From: Pseudomonas sp.
GTDB lineage: Bacteria; Pseudomonadota; Gammaproteobacteria; Pseudomonadales; Pseudomonadaceae
Length of the DNA: 64,000 bases
Direction: 5' to 3'
NCBI RefSeq assembly: GCF_002796985.1
Contig: NZ_PEKX01000007.1
Coordinates: 1,168,284 to 1,232,283 of the forward strand
Part shown: positions 60,706 through 64,000 of the stretch, one piece after another
How positions within the stretch are numbered: position 1 is the stretch's first letter
Layout: each line of letters opens with the position of its first letter
Program-made: the position numbers and the translations under genes
Notes under the pieces: generated by a model
Told to the model about the DNA's origin: nothing
The model's input: the letters and a program-made list of their open reading frames with translations, nothing else
Databases searched by the model: none

Positions 60706-61557
60706 TTACGAACGGAACCCTTCGACGATGTACTCGGCCAGCTTGTCGGTCACCGGCGTCATCTTCTGCCCGCGCAGCAGCACGATGCTGGCGTTTGGCA
60801 GCACTGGCAGTCCCTCGTCCTCGCCGATGATGCGCAGGTTGCCGGTGAGCAGGCTGCGCAACTGGGCGGTCACCGCCAGCCCGGCGCTGGCCACCGCGAA
60901 CAGGGCTGACAGGCTCGGGCTGCTGTAGGCGATGCGGTAGTCCACCTCCATTGCCTCAAGGGCATTGCAGGCCCAGGCGCGGCAGAAGCAGGCGCTGTTG
61001 AACATTGCCAGGGGCAGCGGGCGCTGGTCCTGCGGGCAGAAGCTCTCGGCGGCCATCCAGACGAAGGATTCCTGGCGCAGCAACTGGCCGATCTCGGTGC
61101 CTGGCTCACGGGTGACGATGGAGAGGTCCAGGTCGTTGCGCATCAGCAGCTGCGCGGACGAATCGCAGTGCACCTCTACCTGCACCAGCGGGTAAGCCTC
61201 GGCGAAGCGCGAGAGGATGCTGGGCAGGAAGCGCATCACGTAGTCGTCCGGCGTGCCGATCTTCACCGAGCCGACCATATGCGGCTGGCGGAAGGTGTTG
61301 AAGACCTCGCCCTGCAACCGCAGGATGCGCCGCGCATAGCCCAGCAGGATCTGCCCCTCCGGCGTCAGCCGCACCTGGCGGCCTTCGCGCTCGAACAGGC
61401 TGCGCTCGAGCACGTCTTCTTCCAGGCGTTTCATCTGCATGCTCACCGCCGACTGGGTGCGGTTGACCATCTCGGCCGCGCGGGTGAAACCGCCGTGGTC
61501 GGCGATGGCGACGAAGGTGCGCAGCAGTTCGCTGTCGATGCTGGGGAAGCTGCTCAT
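60706..61557 (-). CDS. LysR-type regulator (LrhA-like)
   Basis: A 283-residue LysR regulator with the winged-helix pattern ELLRTFVAIADHGGFTRAAE and QSAVSMQMKRLEE. The N-terminal part resembles LrhA/HexA-type regulators. It is tail to tail with the TSUP permease and divergent from a small DUF1127 gene, so it may control that gene and itself. The effector is unknown. Confidence 0.83.
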   Translation of the reverse strand: MSSFPSIDSELLRTFVAIADHGGFTRAAEMVNRTQSAVSMQMKRLEEDVLERSLFEREGRQVRLTPEGQILLGYARRILRLQGEVFNTFRQPHMVGSVKIGTPDDYVMRFLPSILSRFAEAYPLVQVEVHCDSSAQLLMRNDLDLSIVTREPGTEIGQLLRQESFVWMAAESFCPQDQRPLPLAMFNSACFCRAWACNALEAMEVDYRIAYSSPSLSALFAVASAGLAVTAQLRSLLTGNLRIIGEDEGLPVLPNASIVLLRGQKMTPVTDKLAEYIVEGFRS

Positions 61558-61651
61558 TCATCAATCTCCGAGATGGGTCGCATAAGAATGATTCGTTGGA
61601 TTGATCTTAGCGCGAGCCTGAAACTGCATCCAACCCCACAGGGAGGGAAGC

Positions 61652-61885
61652 ATGATGAAAGGTCAACTCGGTTTCGTAGCAGCGTCCTACCATGTGCATA
61701 AAGTGCCGGCCGCGCCGTTGTGGAAGCGCGCCATGCAACGTGTCCTGCACTGGCACGAACTGGCCCGCCAGCGCCATGAGCTGGCATCGATGAGCGATGA
61801 GGCGCTCAAGGACATCGGCCTGAGTCGTGCCGATATCCAGCAGGAAGTCGAGCGCCCGTTCTGGATGGACTATGTCCGTCGTTGA
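61652..61885 (+). CDS. DUF1127 small protein
   Basis: A 77-residue protein ending in a DUF1127 (YjiS-like) motif: HELASMSDEALKDIGLSRADI, here in parts. Members are small and often regulated by stress or nutrient signals; some bind RNA or affect phosphate/polyamine physiology. A GGAGGG site lies before two adjacent ATG codons; either could be the start. It is divergent from a LysR regulator. Confidence 0.82.
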   Translation: MMKGQLGFVAASYHVHKVPAAPLWKRAMQRVLHWHELARQRHELASMSDEALKDIGLSRADIQQEVERPFWMDYVRR

Positions 61886-61972
61886 ACCCGCCGGGCGGCA
61901 TGGACCCTCGTCGTGCCGCCCGCTCCTGCAAGTCTGATCAGGCCCATGACCCGCAAGATGACAAGGAAGCCC

Positions 61973-62443
61973 ATGTCCACCCATTACCACCTCGCCCAGG
62001 TCAACATCGCCAAGGCCCGCGCCCCGCTGGGTCACCCGCTGATGAAGGGCTTTGTCGACCAGCTCGATTACATCAACGCCCTCGCCGAGCGCAGCCCAGG
62101 CTTCATCTGGCGCCTACAGACGGAGGAGGGCGACGCCACTGCCATCCGCGTCTTCGACGACCCGCTGATCATCGTCAACCTGTCGGTGTGGGAGTCGGTG
62201 GAGGCGCTCAAGGACTACGTCTATGCCGGCGAGCACCTGCAGGTGCTGCGCAGTAAGCGCGAGTGGATGGAGCGTCTGTCGTCGCCGAGCCTCGCGCTCT
62301 GGTGGCTGCCCGATGGTCAACTGCCCGATGTGACGATGGCCCGCGAGCGTCTGGAGCGTTTGCGACTGGAAGGCCCTTCGGCGGACGTGTTCACTTTCGC
62401 CCGGCCCTTCCCGATGCCCGAGCGACTGGGCGAACCCGCCTGA
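61973..62443 (+). CDS. DUF3291 protein
   Basis: A 156-residue soluble protein with a ferredoxin-like alpha/beta fold similar to antibiotic-biosynthesis monooxygenase-type barrels. Visible family segments are the opening MSTHYHLAQVNIAKARAPL, IIVNLSVWESVEALKDYVY and ALWWLPDG. The biochemical function is unknown. The ATG has AAGGAAG upstream; the longer frame upstream has no ribosome-binding site. Confidence 0.8.
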   Translation: MSTHYHLAQVNIAKARAPLGHPLMKGFVDQLDYINALAERSPGFIWRLQTEEGDATAIRVFDDPLIIVNLSVWESVEALKDYVYAGEHLQVLRSKREWMERLSSPSLALWWLPDGQLPDVTMARERLERLRLEGPSADVFTFARPFPMPERLGEPA

Positions 62444-62503
62444 TGCAGCCAGGCGCTGCGATTGGCGTTAGGCTCTAGGGCTTGCCCAGCCCTGGAGTCC
62501 ACG

Positions 62504-63724
62504 ATGCCGACCGTCGAATCCTTGTCCCTCAAGCAGGCCCGCCGCCTCGCCCTGGCGGCCCAGGGCTTTACCCTGCGCAAGCCCGGCGGTGAGGTGCAGC
62601 GCCGTCATGTGCGCAGCCTGCTGGAACGACTGGGCGTACTGCAGATCGACTCGGTGAACGCGCTGGTGCGCTCACACTACCTGCCCTTGTTCTCGCGCCT
62701 GGGCAACTACGCGCCGACCTTGCTGGAAGAGGCGGCCTGGAGCGGCGGGCGGCATCGTCGGCTGTTTGAATACTGGGGGCATGAAGCTTCTCTGCTGCCG
62801 CTGGAGCTTTATCCGCTGATGCGCTGGCGCATGCGCCGCGCGGCGGAAGGGCGTGGCATCTACCAACAATTGGCACGCTTCGGGCGTGAGCAGCAGCCGG
62901 TGATCCAACGGGTACTCAATGCCGTGCGCGAGCAGGGCGCGCTGGGTGCCGGCAGCCTGACTACCCGCGAAGAACGCGCCGGCCCCTGGTGGGACTGGAG
63001 CGACGAGAAGCACGCGCTGGAGTGGCTGTTCGCTGCGGGCGAGGTGACGGTCGCCGGGCGGCGCGGTTTCGAGCGTCTGTACGATTTGCCGGAGCGAGTC
63101 CTGCCCGCCGACCTGTTGCGGCAGCCCGAGCTGGATGAAGACGAGGCGCAGCGCCAGTTGCTGCTGCATTCGGCACAGGCGCTGGGCGTGGCTACCGAGA
63201 AGGACCTGCGCGATTACTTCCGCCTCGACCCTGCCGACAGCAAGGCGCGGCTGGCTGAGTTGCTGGAGGCCGGCGAGCTGTTGCCAGTGCAGGTCCAGGG
63301 CTGGCAGGCGCCGGCCTACTGCCTGGCGGACCCGGTGATTCCGCGCAAGGTGCGCGCCAGTGCCTTGCTCTCGCCCTTCGATTCTCTGGTCTGGGAGCGC
63401 GCCCGCACCGAGCGCCTGTTCGACTTCCGCTACCGCCTGGAGATCTACACGCCGCAGCACAAGCGGGTTTACGGCTACTACGTGCTGCCGTTCCTGTTCG
63501 ACGAACACCTGGCCGCACGGGTTGATCTGCGCTCCGATCGCGCTTCCGGAAAGCTGGTGGTGCATGCCGTCCACGAGGAGGAAAAGGGGCTGGGCGAAGA
63601 GGGGCGCGTCGCGCTGGCGCAGCAACTGGGCGAGATGGCGAGCTGGCTGGGGTTGGAGCGGGTGGCGGTGAACTGCCGGCGGCCGTCCGGCTTGCGTTTG
63701 CAGGGCCTGTTGGCGCAGGCCTGA
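62504..63724 (+). CDS. YcaQ/AlkX-like DNA interstrand-crosslink glycosylase
   Basis: A 406-residue protein of the HTH_42 family (winged-helix DNA glycosylases that unhook alkylated or crosslinked bases). The catalytic motif appears as Gln47-Ile48-Asp49 (LGVLQIDSVN), which fits the Q-hydrophobic-D pattern of YcaQ-type enzymes rather than the QxQ of AlkZ. The length is close to E. coli YcaQ. The ATG at MPTVESLSL has GGAG upstream. It is a single gene with a convergent terminator. Confidence 0.85.
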   Translation: MPTVESLSLKQARRLALAAQGFTLRKPGGEVQRRHVRSLLERLGVLQIDSVNALVRSHYLPLFSRLGNYAPTLLEEAAWSGGRHRRLFEYWGHEASLLPLELYPLMRWRMRRAAEGRGIYQQLARFGREQQPVIQRVLNAVREQGALGAGSLTTREERAGPWWDWSDEKHALEWLFAAGEVTVAGRRGFERLYDLPERVLPADLLRQPELDEDEAQRQLLLHSAQALGVATEKDLRDYFRLDPADSKARLAELLEAGELLPVQVQGWQAPAYCLADPVIPRKVRASALLSPFDSLVWERARTERLFDFRYRLEIYTPQHKRVYGYYVLPFLFDEHLAARVDLRSDRASGKLVVHAVHEEEKGLGEEGRVALAQQLGEMASWLGLERVAVNCRRPSGLRLQGLLAQA

Positions 63725-63731
63725 AAAGAAA

Positions 63732-63751
63732 CGGGCCTCCGAAGAGGCCCG
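63732..63751 (-). terminator. Terminator between the glycosylase and peptidase genes
   Basis: Stem CGGGCCTC / GAGGCCCG with a CGAA loop. In the minus direction it is followed by TTTCTTTTC, so it chiefly serves the peptidase gene. Confidence 0.8.
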
Positions 63752-63758
63752 CCTGGGA

Positions 63759-64000
63759 TCACTTGCCGCTGGCGATGCGCTGGCGGATGTGGTCCGCGCG
63801 CTGCTGCGAGCCGGGGTGGGAGTCGAACATGCTGCTTTCCTTGCCGCCGCTCAGCTTGGCCAGCTTGTCGAACGCGGTTGCGAGCCCTTCGAGCGGGATG
63901 TTGCGCTTCTTCAGCAGGTCGAAGGAGTAGTCGTCCGCGGCCGACTCCTGCGACTGGGAGAATTGCGCATTGACCAGGGCTTCGCCGATCTCGCCCAGTT
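63759..64000 (-). CDS. M48 family metallopeptidase, C-terminal fragment
   Basis: The window ends inside this gene; about 80 C-terminal residues and the TGA stop are visible. The segment ESAADDYSFDLLKKRNI contains the third zinc-ligand glutamate of the M48 fold, followed by MFDSHPGSQQRADHIRQRI, a conserved M48 tail. This resembles LoiP/YggG-type periplasmic peptidases. The HExxH motif is outside the window. No frame break is visible. Confidence 0.75.
   Translation of the reverse strand, partial: LGEIGEALVNAQFSQSQESAADDYSFDLLKKRNIPLEGLATAFDKLAKLSGGKESSMFDSHPGSQQRADHIRQRIASGK

Overview
The window is a GC-rich chromosomal segment of a Pseudomonas, most likely from the P. aeruginosa / P. nitroreducens / P. 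citronellolis side of the genus. The reasons are the gene families and their order (etf-fabV-plaF, an sbrI/sbrR-like pair, a full atu cluster, pyrF, tgpA, tesA, oprI, earP-efp, ohr-ohrR) and the many Pseudomonas-type REP palindromes. I see no prophage, insertion sequence, integron, CRISPR array, toxin-antitoxin module or rRNA operon. One tRNA gene (tRNA-Ser, GGA) is present. This looks like core chromosome with one specialised catabolic island.

Layout. 0-10 kb: tail of a radical-SAM-like gene, a DUF4823 lipoprotein, a DUF1285 protein, ETF-ubiquinone oxidoreductase divergent from etfB-etfA with a PsrA-type operator between them, the enoyl-ACP reductase fabV, the inner-membrane phospholipase plaF, a periplasmic solute-binding protein, and a DUF4398/OmpA lipoprotein pair. 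10-16 kb: a LuxR-type regulator with Glu instead of the receiver Asp, a MocR-type regulator, a von Willebrand lipoprotein, an ECF sigma factor (TTG start), its anti-sigma factor and a lipoprotein. 16-29 kb: the acyclic terpene (citronellol/geraniol) utilisation cluster, atuHGFEDCBA on the minus strand and divergent atuR, with two identical palindromic operators in the atuA-atuR gap and repeat elements between many atu genes. 29-43 kb: a CPBP protease, a 56-residue DUF2897 protein, a decayed histidine-kinase remnant, pyrF, a PACE efflux pump with a divergent LysR, the moxR-DUF58-tgpA operon, a CHAD protein, a thioesterase, a diguanylate cyclase with a molybdopterin-fold partner, an Mpo1-like protein and a chemoreceptor. 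43-55 kb: TatD, MltF2-like lytic transglycosylase, DoxX, a YeiH/LysR pair, thpR, greB, the ybbP-ybbA/tesA neighbourhood, an L,D-transpeptidase and oprI. 55-64 kb: tRNA-Ser, earP-efp, ohrR-ohr, three genes around a TSUP permease with two LysR regulators, DUF1127, DUF3291, a YcaQ-like DNA glycosylase and the tail of an M48 peptidase.

How the genes work together. The etf genes pass electrons from acyl-CoA dehydrogenases (including AtuD here) to ubiquinone, so the etf region and the atu cluster are functionally linked. AtuC and AtuF form geranyl-CoA carboxylase, AtuE hydrates the product, AtuD dehydrogenates citronellyl-CoA, AtuH probably activates acids to CoA esters, and AtuR represses the set. 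EarP rhamnosylates EF-P (Arg32 is present). The L,D-transpeptidase lies next to oprI and could act on OprI attachment.

The most interesting leads are the molybdopterin-fold/diguanylate-cyclase pair (no cysteine in the fold, and a clear signal peptide with no standard in-frame start codon), the Glu-for-Asp response regulator, the sensor-kinase remnant before pyrF, the AtuR operators, and the loss of the SDR tyrosine in AtuB. None is proven to be a new system; the molybdopterin-fold/GGDEF pair is the best candidate for a poorly described one.
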